DNA of 64,000 bases from Gracilimonas sp965227785 (GTDB taxonomy: Bacteria > Bacteroidota > Rhodothermia > Balneolales > Balneolaceae), in contig NZ_OZ245785.1 of assembly GCF_965227785.1 (NCBI RefSeq), positions 186,001 to 250,000 of the forward strand, written 5' to 3'. The notes below the pieces were generated by a model. That model was not told where the DNA came from. It worked only from the letters and a program-made list of their open reading frames with translations, and made no database searches. The translations under genes were made by a program, and so were the position numbers. This document shows, piece after piece, positions 33,878-42,936 of the stretch. The first letter of the stretch is position 1. Each line of letters starts with the position of its first letter.

Positions 33878-35652
33878 TCGACTTCCTCAACGATAAATGT
33901 CTTTGATATATAGGTTTGGTCTGTGCTCATATCTTTGAAAGAAATAGCCAGTTCACCCGGGATAAGCGTCATCTTAGTACCCCATCTGCCTTGACTGTCG
34001 GTCGCGATAGTTCGGGATTGTTGCTGGTTCGAAATAGTCACTTTCAATCCATTATATGCTTTTGATGAAATAATAGTGCTTCCGGCTTTTACACGGTTTG
34101 ATTGCAGTGCAGAAATCTTTCCGATATTTAAATCAAACAGTCGTTCCTCAGTTAAGCGGGCAACGGTTACCACAAGTTCAGTTAGGTTACCGGTTGGATC
34201 TTTGGACGTGATTTTAACCTCCGTTTCTCCCGATAAATCTGATAGGGAATGAGTAAAACGGCCGGAAGCAGCTACTGATACTTTTGTTCCATGTATGGTG
34301 AGAATAGCATCCGGTTCGGTGACTCCTTCAATAGCGTAGGTATCGCCGGCGGTTAACAGAAGGTTTCCTCTGATATTATCAATGAACACTGGAGGGGGTT
34401 TGTTATCCACATTTCGGATAATCCGGGCCGTTTTGGAAAAAGGACCTCTCAGTCCAAGCTGATCGGTTGCCTGAACACGAACGTACGTCATGCCCAGGGG
34501 AAGGTTGTCAATGTTGACGGCGGTTTCAGTGGTGGTTACTTCGGTAATGTCTCCATCAAAATTTGGAGAATCGCTGTATTGAACCCGGTAGTTGGCTGCA
34601 TCTTCAATGTCACGAAACGAAAAGAGCAGTTCTTCTTCATTAATTAGCGTATCGGCTGCTGACCAGGTAAGTTCAGGAGCGGGAAGTAGCTCTACAGGCT
34701 GCAAGGGATCTTTTCCTTCCTCCACAATAGTTCCCTGATTCTTCTGGATGGTGATGGTAACATCGTTGGAATTAATGATCGCTTCACCGTCATAATTAGA
34801 TAGCTTAGCCCGGTCTTCACCTTCTGTTTCCGCGTAGAAATTTTGTGTTTTCAATTCGGTTCGGGAGGGACCCGCATTCAGTACGTATGTACTGCGGTCT
34901 TTTCCGGCTGCTGAAAGTTTGGCTAATAGTCCGCCGTCTTCCAGGGTGATTTCTGTATCGCTTGCGTTATCGAGCTTATCAATCCGGGATTTTCGGATAA
35001 CAGCTACTGTATTTGGGTTTACCTGAATGTCGCTGCCATCGGTAAATGATAGAGTAGCATAACTTTCAATGAGTGTCCTGATACCGTCCGACTGTTTGAA
35101 CAAATCGCCCAAGTATGAGTCTGTCCAGCTACCCAAAAGCCCGACTCTTTTATCGACTTCGCCTTTCTTTTTACTAAGCTGTGCCTGAACGTCCACAATC
35201 CGGTTGTTCATAAGGGAAGTTTCCATTTCGTCTACAGCCTGCTTTAATCGACCGGCAAAACCTATGGCCTGCTCCAACTCTCCGTTACTCACCGATTCTG
35301 AGTAATTGCTGATGATGCCTTTAACCGCTTCGTATTCTTCAGCAGCGAATACGGTTGCCCCTGAGTTGATCAGACTGGTAACCCGCTTTTGCTGCTCTTT
35401 GACAATGGAAGAATACTCGGCAAAATTTTGTAATTGAAGGATGGCAGCTGGCTCCAGCGTAAAGGCGTTGTTATTGACATCATGGGATGCCATTTCAATA
35501 ACCAACGGCCAGTTTACCGTGCTTCCCGTGTAGCGTTGTGCAATCAGCTGCAGGTCCTGCGATTGAAAGGTAAGCCGGTTTTGCTGTGCATGGGTTTCTG
35601 CCGTAACCAGCCAAAACAGAATGGATAATATGAGAAGAGGGTATTTCTTCAT
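33874..35652 (-). CDS. Secreted FecR-domain protein with C-terminal beta domains
   Basis: The product is about 592 residues. I take the ATG at 35652, which starts a signal peptide (MKKYPLLILSILFWLVTAETHA-QQ) one base after the kinase stop; an ATG seven codons earlier is possible. A helical, coiled-coil-like region (about 20-185) is followed by a FecR-like beta domain (YATLSFTDGSDIQVNPNTVAVIRKS), then a fibronectin-type-III-like unit (LPAPELTWSAADTL... YRVQYSDSPNF... YVRVQATDQLGLRGPFS) and Ig-like domains. In known systems FecR domains transmit or gate surface signals, or in OapA-type proteins bind peptidoglycan. Its neighbours are the kinase and the PKD protein. Function unknown. Confidence 0.75.
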   Translation of the reverse strand: MKKYPLLILSILFWLVTAETHAQQNRLTFQSQDLQLIAQRYTGSTVNWPLVIEMASHDVNNNAFTLEPAAILQLQNFAEYSSIVKEQQKRVTSLINSGATVFAAEEYEAVKGIISNYSESVSNGELEQAIGFAGRLKQAVDEMETSLMNNRIVDVQAQLSKKKGEVDKRVGLLGSWTDSYLGDLFKQSDGIRTLIESYATLSFTDGSDIQVNPNTVAVIRKSRIDKLDNASDTEITLEDGGLLAKLSAAGKDRSTYVLNAGPSRTELKTQNFYAETEGEDRAKLSNYDGEAIINSNDVTITIQKNQGTIVEEGKDPLQPVELLPAPELTWSAADTLINEEELLFSFRDIEDAANYRVQYSDSPNFDGDITEVTTTETAVNIDNLPLGMTYVRVQATDQLGLRGPFSKTARIIRNVDNKPPPVFIDNIRGNLLLTAGDTYAIEGVTEPDAILTIHGTKVSVAASGRFTHSLSDLSGETEVKITSKDPTGNLTELVVTVARLTEERLFDLNIGKISALQSNRVKAGSTIISSKAYNGLKVTISNQQQSRTIATDSQGRWGTKMTLIPGELAISFKDMSTDQTYISKTFIVEEVE

Positions 35653-35653
35653 A

Positions 35654-37765
35654 TCAGCTAAGGTCTTCTCCATTCATCTTCGGAATTATCAGCGTAAACC
35701 GGCTTCCTATAGCTTTATTGGATTCAAGCTCTATTTCTCCGTTATGCTGATGCATAATCTCTCTCACATAGGCCAGTCCCAGTCCCGTTCCTTTTTCCTT
35801 AGCCGTTTCTTTAGACCGGACTCGGTAAAACTTGTCGAAAATCTTCTTCTGATCTTCCTGGCTAATACCAAATCCATGATCAGTCACACTAAAGCGGATG
35901 TTTTCATCGGTTTCGGTAAGCTGTAACTCAATGGTCCGGTTAGCATCACCATATTTAATTCCATTACTGATCAGGTTCTGTACGGCATCAAACAACAAGT
36001 CATTGCTACCCTTAACGTTAAAATTACGTCCTGCTTTTTTGTAGTCTATTTTCAGCTTCTTCTCATTGAGCAGAGGATGGGTAATTTGCTGAACATGATC
36101 AACTACCTTCTCCAGGTCTACATTTTCGAATACTGCAGAGCTTTTACCTGATTCCAGTCGTTGAATTTCGAGGAAGCGGTTTACCAGCTTATTCATCCGG
36201 TCACCGGATAAGTGAATCTGATTTACCAGAACCTGTTGTTCTTCCGGCTCAATATTTTCATTCTCCAGTAGTATTTGTGATAGTCCTATTACCCCGCTTA
36301 TGGGGTTTTTAAGCTCATGCACAATGATATTTATCATGTCATTCCGCTTAATATCATTCAGGCGGTCTTCGGTTTTGTCGTGCAGGATAATGAGTGCAGC
36401 CTGTTCATTATCCTCCTGGTCTACAATGGTTACGTACTGGAAGTCGTAGAAATAGGTTTTTTCTCCTTTTAGTGAGTGAGACAGTTCAGCCCGGTTAATC
36501 TTGATGGTGTAGGGATCAGGGTAGTGGATGTTTTGTTCCAGCTTGGTGGTTTGTATGGCGGGGTGTTTTAATACTTCATCAAGCGTAATGACTTTTGGGT
36601 CCAGTTGCAGGCTGTTCAGGAAACTCTGGAAGTTGTTATTCAGGAAACTGAAGTTCTGATTCTCATCCAGAATACCGATCAGGTCCTCTGAATAGGTCAT
36701 CATGTATTTATTCTTGGATTCCTCCAGAATAATTCGCTCCACATTAATTTTTTGATATCGCTGAAGCGTGAGGCGGATGTTCTCCAGTGTTTCCTGCATT
36801 AAATCGAATTCAGGGAGAGAAACCGGATTTATCTGATGATCAAAATTCAGCGCACTCAGATATTCAACATCAGTTATAATCTGTTCAACCGGCTTGTTTA
36901 CATGAATACTCACATACCAGCTAAAGCAAAAAAGGATAAATAGAATCACACCTCCGGTTATTATCGAATATCGGATAAGGTCGTGCACCGGCTGGAGTAT
37001 AAAAGAATCTTCCACCGCAATAACGTGCCAAAACGGAGTGGTTTGAAATCGTGAGGTCATTACAAACCAATTACTGCCATTCATTTCAATAGTTGACTGA
37101 TTGGAGTAACTGGCATCCCCGACAAGGAAAGCAGGGAATTCAAAAGGTTGTTCAGGAACAATGTTATCACCGGTTCCGCTTACGATATTGGCTACATAAT
37201 TTCCACCGAGGGGTATATTTATAAGCTCCATGGTGATTTGGGACGCATCAAAAAACATGTCGAGCTGGAAAATATTATTCCCGATTTGGATCACACGCTT
37301 GGCTATGAAAAAGTGTGTGTTTTGAAGGGTATCAGGGCTCCAGCTTACATTGATCATGGGATCCAGTCGGGAGGTGTACCAGTTATACTTGATACCGCTG
37401 AAATCCACCTCATCATATAAAGAACGTCGAATATCAACCGATTCGGTTGATGACTGTTCTGAAATGGTGATTCTCATCAGGCCCGGCGTCAGGTTGATAG
37501 CCCTGGTTACAATACTCTGGGTTTGCTCCGGCGCCTTGGCAATTTCTTCGGCGGTATAGTTGATGGAGTTCAGCCAGTTCCTGATAACCTGGTCGGAGCG
37601 TTTTAACGAATATTCCTGAAGCTGGGAAACAATAGTGGTACGCTCATTGATAATAGCTTCCCTGTACTGTGGACGTACAAATATCCACATCAGCAGGAAA
37701 GCCATCAGTAACAAAAGAGAAGAGAATAGGAAAATTCTATTCCTCAGCGTCAACCCATCTAACAT
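35654..37765 (-). CDS. Membrane sensor histidine kinase with periplasmic sensor and PAS domain
   Basis: The 703-residue protein has a TM at about 10-30, a large periplasmic domain (about 31-270, probably Cache-like), and a second TM near 272-292 (YSIITGGVILFILFCFSWYV). A HAMP-like linker and a PAS domain (about 340-470) follow, then a HisKA phosphoacceptor with VHELKNPISGVIGLS (His about residue 483) and an ATPase domain with NLISNGIKYG, DHGFGI and GTGLGLAYV. No response regulator gene is adjacent. The FecR-domain gene starts one or a few bases after or before its stop, so kinase, FecR protein and PKD protein form an operon. The signal is unknown. Confidence 0.9.
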   Translation of the reverse strand: MLDGLTLRNRIFLFSSLLLLMAFLLMWIFVRPQYREAIINERTTIVSQLQEYSLKRSDQVIRNWLNSINYTAEEIAKAPEQTQSIVTRAINLTPGLMRITISEQSSTESVDIRRSLYDEVDFSGIKYNWYTSRLDPMINVSWSPDTLQNTHFFIAKRVIQIGNNIFQLDMFFDASQITMELINIPLGGNYVANIVSGTGDNIVPEQPFEFPAFLVGDASYSNQSTIEMNGSNWFVMTSRFQTTPFWHVIAVEDSFILQPVHDLIRYSIITGGVILFILFCFSWYVSIHVNKPVEQIITDVEYLSALNFDHQINPVSLPEFDLMQETLENIRLTLQRYQKINVERIILEESKNKYMMTYSEDLIGILDENQNFSFLNNNFQSFLNSLQLDPKVITLDEVLKHPAIQTTKLEQNIHYPDPYTIKINRAELSHSLKGEKTYFYDFQYVTIVDQEDNEQAALIILHDKTEDRLNDIKRNDMINIIVHELKNPISGVIGLSQILLENENIEPEEQQVLVNQIHLSGDRMNKLVNRFLEIQRLESGKSSAVFENVDLEKVVDHVQQITHPLLNEKKLKIDYKKAGRNFNVKGSNDLLFDAVQNLISNGIKYGDANRTIELQLTETDENIRFSVTDHGFGISQEDQKKIFDKFYRVRSKETAKEKGTGLGLAYVREIMHQHNGEIELESNKAIGSRFTLIIPKMNGEDLS

Positions 37766-37873
37766 AAAACACCTAATTTTATCAAGGCTTAAGTTCCGTC
37801 TAACTAAGCAAATAATCGATTAGAATAGTCTTATAATCAGCAAGTGTTGATGTCATCAAAGTCATGTTAATGA

Positions 37874-37891
37874 TACCTTAACATTAAGGTA
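37874..37891. promoter_or_regulatory. Perfect palindrome, candidate operator between divergent kinase operon and winged-helix gene
   Basis: TACCTTAA-CA-TTAAGGTA is an 18-base perfect inverted repeat with a 2-base spacer. It lies 109 bp upstream of the kinase ATG and 57 bp upstream of the divergent winged-helix gene. Size and symmetry fit a dimeric regulator's site. There is no U-tract, and the site does not follow a gene, so a terminator is unlikely. Confidence 0.5.
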
Positions 37892-37947
37892 ACCTTCTCT
37901 TTAGCTTAAATGGGCATTCTTAGCCAACGACTGAATTAAGCTTGTTT

Positions 37948-38211
37948 ATGTTAATTGGCGGAGATTTTAATAGCAGGGCTAAACAACTACTCTTCCAGCT
38001 TGTGGAGCTGAGTGAAAGAGATACCGATAAAAGAATACCGGTTGAAGAGCTTGCCAAAGAACTTGAAGTGGACAGAACCGAACTCAAAAATCTGCTCGAA
38101 TACCTGGAAAACAAGGAACTGATTAGTATAGCGAGCATTGGGGGACCGTTCCTATACGGACATGCAAAAATCACTGAAAAGGGTATTCTAAAGGTTTTGA
38201 ACCTTAAATAA
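37948..38211 (+). CDS. Small winged-helix DNA-binding protein
   Basis: The 87-residue protein (ATG at 37948; the TTG two codons upstream is less likely) is a compact winged helix. Helix-turn-helix residues IPVEELAKELEVDRTELKNLLEYLENKELI are followed by the wing ISIASIGGPFLYGHAKITEKG. The LL-E-L-ENKELI motif resembles MarR/PadR-like and archaeal-type regulators. It has no sensing domain. It is divergent from the kinase operon across a perfect palindrome, so autoregulation or control of that operon is plausible. A strong hairpin terminator follows its stop. Confidence 0.7.
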   Translation: MLIGGDFNSRAKQLLFQLVELSERDTDKRIPVEELAKELEVDRTELKNLLEYLENKELISIASIGGPFLYGHAKITEKGILKVLNLK

Positions 38212-38244
38212 AAAAAGCTTCTGCTTCTACACAGAAGCTTTTTT
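38211..38244. terminator. Bidirectional intrinsic terminator
   Basis: AAAAAAGCTTCTG and CAGAAGCTTTTTT form a 13-bp perfect stem with an 8-base loop. It begins at the last base of the winged-helix stop codon and lies 25 bp downstream of the convergent metalloprotease stop. A and T runs on either side let it terminate both transcripts. Confidence 0.9.
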
Positions 38245-38268
38245 AGTAAAAGAAATTAACCCGCTTGC

Positions 38269-40734
38269 TTAGTCAGCAGGATTCAGAATTCCATCAATAC
38301 GCTCCAGTACATCGGCAATATGAGCTCTGGATACAGCATCGGATATACGATTCTGTGCTCGTTGCAGGTCTCTTTGAAGAGTATTCAACTCAACGCGCAG
38401 TAGTGGACGAATATCGGATGTTGCTACATCAACCGGATTCCAGGAACTGCCGGCTTCGTCATTCTGAAACATCTCTTCGATATTTTGAATATACATCCGT
38501 TGCAGGTTTCGGCGATATGGGTCGATGGTTGCCTGGGAGTACACTTCACTCCACACCCCGCGTCGTAAATCTTCCAGCATATCAAGCGGGGCATAGGCAT
38601 CATCATCAAAGGTATGAGCTTCATTGAGTCGGAGCATGACACCAGCGTCCATCACATCGTTGAGTAAACGGGCCTGCAGGTTTTTCACTCTTTCAAGGGC
38701 TCCGGCATGTTCTATACGTCGGAGAATATCCTTATCAAGTAACCAATCAGGGGTAGTGAACACATGTTCATTCAGGAAATTCAGAGCTTCTTTTTGGTAA
38801 TCAGCAGGCACCGGGGTATAAAGCACTCCATCCTGATCGGAAGCTTTACGTTCCTGATAAACACCGCCTACATTAGTAGAAACATGGCCGGCGTAACGGG
38901 CCCATTGGAAAACCAATTCACCATAAATTTCTTCAAGATCATCGTAGCCTTCACCCGGAGTGGAGGTCCATTCGATTAAATTAGGAACCACTCGTTTTAA
39001 ATTCATAAGCCCATACGTACTGGCCTGAACGGGGTCGTTGGATAAGTCTTCGGTTTGAGATGAAGGATCCCAGCCGGTGGAAGAAGCAAAACGATACACA
39101 GGGTCGCCGGCTTTTTCTTCAATCCAGCTGTCCAGAACGGGTTTTTCATCTTCAGGAGTTTCGGCATCAGGAATCACACGATATCCCCAGTTCACGGCAT
39201 ATTTATCATAAGGACCGATTTTTCGGATGAAGCGGATGTTCTCATCACCGGGTTGCGCAATATAGTTTTGTCGGGCATACTCCATGATCGTAGTTGCGAT
39301 TCCAAACTCCTGTGTGAAAGTACTGGAACGGAGTGAATCCACTGGGTAAGCCGAACTGGATTGCATGTTGTGGGGCAGCCCGATCGCATGACCAACCTCG
39401 TGAGCAATTACCCGGCGCATGGTTTCCCCAATCAGGTCATCATCCAGCTGTAATTTACGGGCATCCGGATTTGCAGCCCCGGTTTCAATCATTAACCGGT
39501 TTCGGTACGAACGCATGTGGTTGTGATACCAAACAATGTCACTTTCGATGATTTCTCCGGTTCGGGGATCACTCACACTTGGTCCAACGGCATTACGGAT
39601 GGTACTTGCCACCCAGCGAACCGTAGAATAACGGATATCTTCCGGGCTCCAGTCGGGATCTTCTTCGGGTGAGGGTGCTTCTTTAGCGATGACGGCATTT
39701 TTAAAGCCGGCAGCTTCAAAAGCCTCATTCCAGTCCTCAACCCCTTGCTTCACATAGGGAACATATTTCTTCGGAGTGGCAGGGTCCAGGTAATACACAA
39801 TGGGTTTTATCGGTTCAACCAATTCACCCCGGGCATAAGCTTCCGGGTCTTTAGGCTCCAGCCTCCAGCGACGGATGTAGCTGACTTCCTTGGCTTTCTG
39901 TGCTTCCAGTCCGTAGTCGATCTGGTCAACGGTGAACCAGCCAACGCGATAATCTTCGTAACGGGGACGCATGGGCTCTTCCGGAAGCAGCACCATCGAC
40001 TGATTCATTAACATGGATAAGGTATTGGTTCCTTGGTCGGAAGGAGGGTTGCCGGCATCATAAGTGAGCACATGGCGCACTTCAATATTCTTTGGGAAAC
40101 TTTTTGCGGACTCAATGTACGTTCGGTTTCCATCCAGTCGCCGAACCTGATATTGCCTTCTCAAAAAGCTGATGGCACCGCTGATTGCTTCGATGTCGGA
40201 AGTGAAGAAGTCGGTCATTTCAATGACAACGGAAGCCGAATCTTTGCCAATGGTTTCGATAGGAAAGGCTGCCAGGATGGGAGCGAAATTATTAGCCTGC
40301 ACAGATTTATAAATAGGCAGGGTGTCGCTGGCAACGGCGTTATAGGATTGCTTTCGGATTAAAATCTGATCGCGCTGACGCTCAAAAGTAAGCACCTGTT
40401 CAGCCGTTTTTGATCCTCCTGAGAAAAACCCGAAATAGTCGGTAGGAACCTGAGCAATTCGGCTTACTAATAACATCTCACGGTTCAGCAGGGAATCCGG
40501 AATTTCGTAATAGAGTTTGTCATCAACCCAATGCACATCAAATAACCCTTCATCGGTTTTGGCGTTATCGGTGATTACTTCAGAATAAGCTTTCATTCCA
40601 TTGGAGGAAGAAGCGGCAGATCGTGTGGGTTTTTGGGCAGAGGAGGATGTTGTTTCTTTGGATGATGTGCATCCTGCAATCAGAAAAAGGGAAAGAAAAA
40701 AAGCAGGGATGAGTTTAAATGAAAAATGGTGCAT
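38269..40734 (-). CDS. Zinc-dependent metalloprotease lipoprotein (DUF5117/DUF4953-type)
   Basis: The 821-residue protein starts with a lipoprotein signal (FFLSLFLIAGC, lipid Cys 22) and a Ser-rich linker. A DUF5117-like region follows (about 60-300), then the zinc site HEVGHAIGLPH at residues 445-455, an extended HExxHxxGxxH motif of metzincin-type proteases. A Met-containing segment further on (ATTIMEYARQNY) is a likely Met-turn. The C-terminal part is helical and ends in a region rich in QRDLQRAQNRI. This family is common in Bacteroidota and acts in the envelope, probably as a protease; physiological substrates are not known. It shares a bidirectional terminator with the opposite gene. Confidence 0.87.
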   Translation of the reverse strand: MHHFSFKLIPAFFLSLFLIAGCTSSKETTSSSAQKPTRSAASSSNGMKAYSEVITDNAKTDEGLFDVHWVDDKLYYEIPDSLLNREMLLVSRIAQVPTDYFGFFSGGSKTAEQVLTFERQRDQILIRKQSYNAVASDTLPIYKSVQANNFAPILAAFPIETIGKDSASVVIEMTDFFTSDIEAISGAISFLRRQYQVRRLDGNRTYIESAKSFPKNIEVRHVLTYDAGNPPSDQGTNTLSMLMNQSMVLLPEEPMRPRYEDYRVGWFTVDQIDYGLEAQKAKEVSYIRRWRLEPKDPEAYARGELVEPIKPIVYYLDPATPKKYVPYVKQGVEDWNEAFEAAGFKNAVIAKEAPSPEEDPDWSPEDIRYSTVRWVASTIRNAVGPSVSDPRTGEIIESDIVWYHNHMRSYRNRLMIETGAANPDARKLQLDDDLIGETMRRVIAHEVGHAIGLPHNMQSSSAYPVDSLRSSTFTQEFGIATTIMEYARQNYIAQPGDENIRFIRKIGPYDKYAVNWGYRVIPDAETPEDEKPVLDSWIEEKAGDPVYRFASSTGWDPSSQTEDLSNDPVQASTYGLMNLKRVVPNLIEWTSTPGEGYDDLEEIYGELVFQWARYAGHVSTNVGGVYQERKASDQDGVLYTPVPADYQKEALNFLNEHVFTTPDWLLDKDILRRIEHAGALERVKNLQARLLNDVMDAGVMLRLNEAHTFDDDAYAPLDMLEDLRRGVWSEVYSQATIDPYRRNLQRMYIQNIEEMFQNDEAGSSWNPVDVATSDIRPLLRVELNTLQRDLQRAQNRISDAVSRAHIADVLERIDGILNPAD

Positions 40735-40878
40735 AGGGACTTAAATTTAGTTTCCGAAAGTAATTCGGGTGAAATTAGTACAAATGATTCAAATTTTTAG
40801 ACATTTAACATCAAATAACAAAAATAGTTTTACAACGGAATATGAAATATTCATTCGTCAGTTTTGGATAAAAATACC

Positions 40879-40886
40879 TACCTTTG
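40879..40886 (+). promoter_or_regulatory. Bacteroidota-type -7 promoter element upstream of ald
   Basis: TACCTTTG matches the TAnnTTTG -7 consensus of Bacteroidota primary sigma promoters exactly and lies 40 bp before the ald ATG. A TTTG at the usual -33 distance is not visible, although TTTTG occurs closer at 40862-40866. This is the clearest promoter-like element in the window. Confidence 0.6.
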
Positions 40887-40925
40887 CATCCCTTTAAATG
40901 ACAGCATAACCAAACGTTTTAAATC

Positions 40926-42041
40926 ATGATTATTGGAGTTCCTAAAGAGATTAAAACCCACGAGAACAGGGTAGCCATTCAGCCCGGCGGCGTAGTTCAA
41001 ATGAAGCGCAACGGACACGAGGTATTAATCGAGAAAAATGCTGGTGTTGGCAGCGGGTTCAGCAACCAGGATTATATTGATGCCGGCGCTACCATTATTG
41101 ACGACGTGGAGGAAGTATGGAAGAAGGCCGAAATGATCATGAAAGTGAAAGAACCGATCGCCGTTGAATACCCGCGCATGAGGGAAGGGCAGGTGATTTT
41201 CACTTATTTCCACTTTGCAGCCGAAGAAGCGCTAACCAAAGCCGTTGTTGACTCAAAATGTATTGCCATCGCCTATGAGACGGTAGAAAAAGCAGATCGC
41301 TCGCTGCCGTTGCTCATTCCTATGAGTGAAGTAGCCGGACGTATGGCCGCCCAAGAAGGAGCTGTTTATCTGGAAAAACCCAAAGGCGGTTTAGGAAAAC
41401 TGATGGGTGGAATTCCCGGAGTGCCACCGGCCAAAGTATTGGTGTTGGGTGGAGGAGTTGTAGGTGTGAACGCAGCTAAAATCGCTGCCGGTATGGGAGC
41501 CGATACTACCATCATGGATATCAACATGCCACGACTGCGCTACCTCGATGATGTAATGGACAAGAATGTGAACACCATGTTTTCATCCGAAGCCAATATC
41601 CGAAAAATGCTTCCGGATGTAGACCTGATTATCGGTGCGGTTCTTAAGCCCGGTGCAAAAGCCCCACACCTGATTACCCGCGACATGCTGAAAGAAATGA
41701 AGCCCGGAACCGTATTGGTGGACGTTGCCATCGACCAGGGCGGATGTTTTGAAACCTCCAAGCCAACCACTCACAAAGATCCTGTGTATATGGTGGATGA
41801 TGTTGTTCACTACTGCGTGGCCAACATGCCGGGCGCAGTTCCTTATACTTCCACAATGGGACTGACTAACGTGACGCTCCCATATGCTGTATCTCTGGCT
41901 AACAAAGGCTGGAAACAAGCATTGAAAGAAGATGCTGAGCTCCTCAAAGGACTGAACATCGCCAACGGAACCATTGTGTATCAGGATGTAGCCGAAGCGT
42001 TCAACATGGAATGGGATGAAGTGGACACCGTGCTGAAGTAA
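40926..42041 (+). CDS. ald: Alanine dehydrogenase
   Basis: The 371-residue protein matches alanine dehydrogenases in length and motifs. The N-terminus MIIGVPKEIKTHENRVAIQP carries Arg15, and MKVKEP carries Lys75 and TYFHFA His96, the residues that bind pyruvate and act in catalysis in characterised enzymes. The NAD-binding loop is VLVLGGGVVGVNAAKIAAGMGA near residues 170-191. It catalyses reversible oxidative deamination of L-alanine to pyruvate with NAD. It is a single-gene unit with a -7 promoter element upstream and a strong terminator downstream. Confidence 0.96.
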   Translation: MIIGVPKEIKTHENRVAIQPGGVVQMKRNGHEVLIEKNAGVGSGFSNQDYIDAGATIIDDVEEVWKKAEMIMKVKEPIAVEYPRMREGQVIFTYFHFAAEEALTKAVVDSKCIAIAYETVEKADRSLPLLIPMSEVAGRMAAQEGAVYLEKPKGGLGKLMGGIPGVPPAKVLVLGGGVVGVNAAKIAAGMGADTTIMDINMPRLRYLDDVMDKNVNTMFSSEANIRKMLPDVDLIIGAVLKPGAKAPHLITRDMLKEMKPGTVLVDVAIDQGGCFETSKPTTHKDPVYMVDDVVHYCVANMPGAVPYTSTMGLTNVTLPYAVSLANKGWKQALKEDAELLKGLNIANGTIVYQDVAEAFNMEWDEVDTVLK

Positions 42042-42072
42042 GCACTTGCTTCAAATCTATCTATTTATACCC

Positions 42073-42103
42073 AAAGGGCGGACAGTTTGTCCGCCCTTTT
42101 TTT
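42073..42103 (+). terminator. Intrinsic terminator after ald
   Basis: AAAGGGCGGACA and TGTCCGCCCTTT form a perfect 12-bp stem with a GTT loop, followed by a T run to 42103. It starts 31 bp after the ald stop codon. Confidence 0.93.
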
Positions 42104-42143
42104 GTTTGTTAAAGGAAATGAAAACTCAGGAGCTCGAACTCTT

Positions 42144-42272
42144 CCGACCTCTCTAAATCTCTCCTTCACAAGGAGAGACTTTACGGTGTTTTGCTTGTGT
42201 TCATACTGTAAATTAACAGAGATGTATTAAAGGCGTCCTTCTCCTTGCTAAGGAGAAGACAGAAGAGGTCGG
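42144..42272. repeat. Palindromic MITE/BIME-like element, copy 1
   Basis: This 129-bp element is bounded by a perfect 9-bp inverted repeat, CCGACCTCT ... AGAGGTCGG. Two internal palindromes lie near its ends, CTCCTTcacAAGGAG and TCTCCTTgctAAGGAGA. A related element with the same inner palindromes and the same right end occurs at 45443-45574. It has no coding capacity. Confidence 0.6.
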
Positions 42273-42307
42273 AGATGTTGAATTGAAGATGTTGCCAGTT
42301 CAAACAT

Positions 42308-42510
42308 GACCCTCTCTCTGTCTCTCTCCCTCCGGCGTGCCTTTTAAGAATTATAGTCCTTCGTTAGGGCCGCAGGGAAAGAGGACTCATTGGTTAGAGT
42401 TGGGGAAATGAAAAAGATGTGAGCTATAGGAACACTCTTAGATTAAACGCTCCCTCCATATAAGCGCAGCGCAATAGGGAGGGCCGGGGTGGGTTGGTAG
42501 GTGGAGAGGG
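42308..42510. repeat. Long direct repeat, left copy flanking DUF559 gene
   Basis: This copy of about 200 bp recurs in the same orientation at 42937-43137. The identical outer blocks are GACCCTCTCTCTGTCTCTC...CCGGCGTGCC at the left and CGCTCCCTCCATATAAGCGC...GTGGAGAGGGC at the right; the middle is diverged. Within it, the TCTCTCCCTCCGGC arm pairs imperfectly with GCCGCAGGGAAAGAGGA, and CCCTCC...GGAGGG flank a GCGC-containing loop, giving a double-hairpin REP-like layout. The region holds no ORF. Confidence 0.75.
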
Positions 42511-42545
42511 CTTGATGTTTTAAATAGAATAATGCTATTTCAAGG

Positions 42546-42917
42546 ATGAACCTCACCAAAAAGTCCATCACAGAGATAGCGAGAGAGCTTCGGAAGAACC
42601 CAACTCCTTCGGAGAAAAGATTGTGGAAATATATAAGAAACCGCCAGCTGGGTGGATATAAATTTCTTCGGCAGAAACCGTTTGTTCATGAACAGCACCA
42701 TTATCGCAGATACTTTTACATTGCCGACTTCTATTGTACTGAACTTAAACTGGTGGTAGAAGTGGATGGTAAAATTCATGATTTCCAGAAAGAGTATGAT
42801 TACCAGCGGGGTGTTGTACTCAATGAATTGGGGCTGAAAGTACTTCGTATAAAGAATGAAGAGTTGGCGGATATAGATCGGGTGTTGGAGAAGATTTTGG
42901 AGGTTGGGAGAAGGTAG
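42546..42917 (+). CDS. DUF559-family endonuclease-like protein between direct repeats
   Basis: The 123-residue protein matches the DUF559 family (PF04480), related to Vsr/PD-(D/E)XK nucleases. ARELRKNPTPSEKRLWKYIRNRQLGGYKFLRQKPF is the typical N-terminal block; YIADFYCTELKLVVEVDG carries the candidate catalytic D...E-x-D; the C-terminal GLKVLRIKNEELADIDRVLEKI completes the fold. It is a single gene starting 35 bp after one ~200-bp repeat and ending 19 bp before the second copy. Its base composition is close to that of normal chromosomal genes. Biochemical role is unproven; the repeat context suggests it moves with, or acts on, the repeats. Confidence 0.85.
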   Translation: MNLTKKSITEIARELRKNPTPSEKRLWKYIRNRQLGGYKFLRQKPFVHEQHHYRRYFYIADFYCTELKLVVEVDGKIHDFQKEYDYQRGVVLNELGLKVLRIKNEELADIDRVLEKILEVGRR

Positions 42918-42936
42918 TGTTGCCATTACATACAGG

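Noticed and set aside
42546..42917. DUF559 gene as a Vsr mismatch-repair endonuclease
   Set aside because: There is no neighbouring cytosine methyltransferase, and the sequence fits the DUF559 subgroup rather than Vsr.
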